From Acidobacteriota bacterium (lineage in GTDB: Bacteria > Acidobacteriota > Vicinamibacteria > Vicinamibacterales > Fen-181), in the NCBI GenBank assembly GCA_003157675.1, contig PMKG01000177.1, positions 1 to 5,654 of the forward strand: a DNA stretch of 5,654 bases, read 5' to 3'. The notes under the pieces are model-generated. The model had not been told where the DNA came from. It searched no databases and saw only the letters and a program-made list of their open reading frames with translations. Position numbers and translations under genes: made by a program. Numbering within the stretch: position 1 is the first letter of the stretch; every line of letters begins with the position of its first letter. This document shows, in pieces, positions 5,551 through 5,654 of the stretch.

Positions 5551-5654
5551 ATGGAGACTCAGCAGGACGGTCGCAGGAAGTTCGTGGTGCCGATCGGGCC
5601 GCAGCACCCGGCGCTCAAGGAGCCGGGGCATTTCGAGATCACCGTGGACGGCGA
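5551..5654 (+). CDS. NuoD/[NiFe]-hydrogenase large subunit-like protein, 3' end outside the window
   Basis: Only the first 34 residues are present. They contain VPIGPQHPALKEPGHFEI, the N-terminal motif (GPQHP) shared by NuoD and the large subunits of group 4 hydrogenases. The form GPQHPALKEP resembles the hydrogenase-related members more than typical NuoD (GPQHPSTHG). The protein would hold the quinone-binding or [NiFe] active site and pair with the small subunit encoded at 4456-4944. In hydrogenases the first nickel-binding motif, C-x2-C, lies a few dozen residues further on, beyond this window, so catalysis cannot be judged. ATG 5551 follows GAGGA (5542-5546) with 4 bases between. An in-frame TAA upstream (5509-5511) excludes a longer N-terminus. 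Confidence 0.88.
   Translation, partial: METQQDGRRKFVVPIGPQHPALKEPGHFEITVDG

Noticed and set aside
1..5654. CRISPR array, insertion sequence, tRNA or rRNA
   Set aside because: Nearly all of the window is explained by seven genes plus one gene start. I saw no spaced direct repeats, terminal inverted repeats, transposase motifs or RNA-gene-like sequence.

Overview
The window holds seven complete or nearly complete genes plus the start of an eighth. All are on the + strand and tightly packed, and they read as one operon for a membrane-bound, proton- or sodium-pumping redox complex. It is related to respiratory complex I (Nuo), to Mrp cation/proton antiporters and to group 4 energy-converting [NiFe] hydrogenases (Mbh/Mbx type). 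The DNA is very GC-rich with strong GC preference at third codon positions, and the ribosome-binding sites are bacterial purine-rich ones. This suggests a high-GC bacterium. An acidobacterial (Vicinamibacteria-like) or similar soil lineage is a guess from overall feel and cannot be shown from the sequence.

Layout. Positions 1-435: the 3' part of an MbhD/MbhE- or NuoJ-like membrane protein, cut by the window edge. 439-750: a NuoK/MrpC-like three-helix subunit. 755-2512: a NuoL/MrpA-type antiporter subunit. 2518-4053: a second, MrpD/NuoM/NuoN-type antiporter subunit. 4054-4134: an 81-base spacer with a four-unit 7-base tandem repeat. 4135-4446: a short, divergent NuoA-like membrane protein. 4456-4944: the NuoB/hydrogenase-small-subunit-like iron-sulfur protein, with a hydrogenase-type CNGC motif. 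4955-5473: a NuoC-like 30-kDa subunit. 5474-5550: a spacer with a perfect GC hairpin. 5551 to the edge: the N-terminus of a NuoD/hydrogenase-large-subunit-like protein.

How they work together (inference from the families). The NuoB-, NuoC- and NuoD-like proteins would form the peripheral redox module that passes electrons to the terminal cluster and the quinone or [NiFe] site. The NuoA-like subunit would join this module to the membrane. The two antiporter subunits and the NuoK- and MbhD/E-like subunits would form the ion-translocating arm. The Mrp-like membrane genes come first and the redox genes follow, as in Mbh/Mbx clusters. In the canonical nuoA-N order the antiporter genes come last. 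No NuoE, F or G NADH-input gene is visible. Whether the complex is a true hydrogenase, a ferredoxin- or quinone-linked relative, or an undescribed variant depends on the large-subunit cysteine motifs, which lie just beyond the right edge.

The most notable points are the mixed ancestry of the complex, the changed charged residues in the NuoA-, NuoK- and MrpD-like subunits, and the two non-coding structures (heptamer repeat and hairpin) in the only spacers longer than 12 bases.
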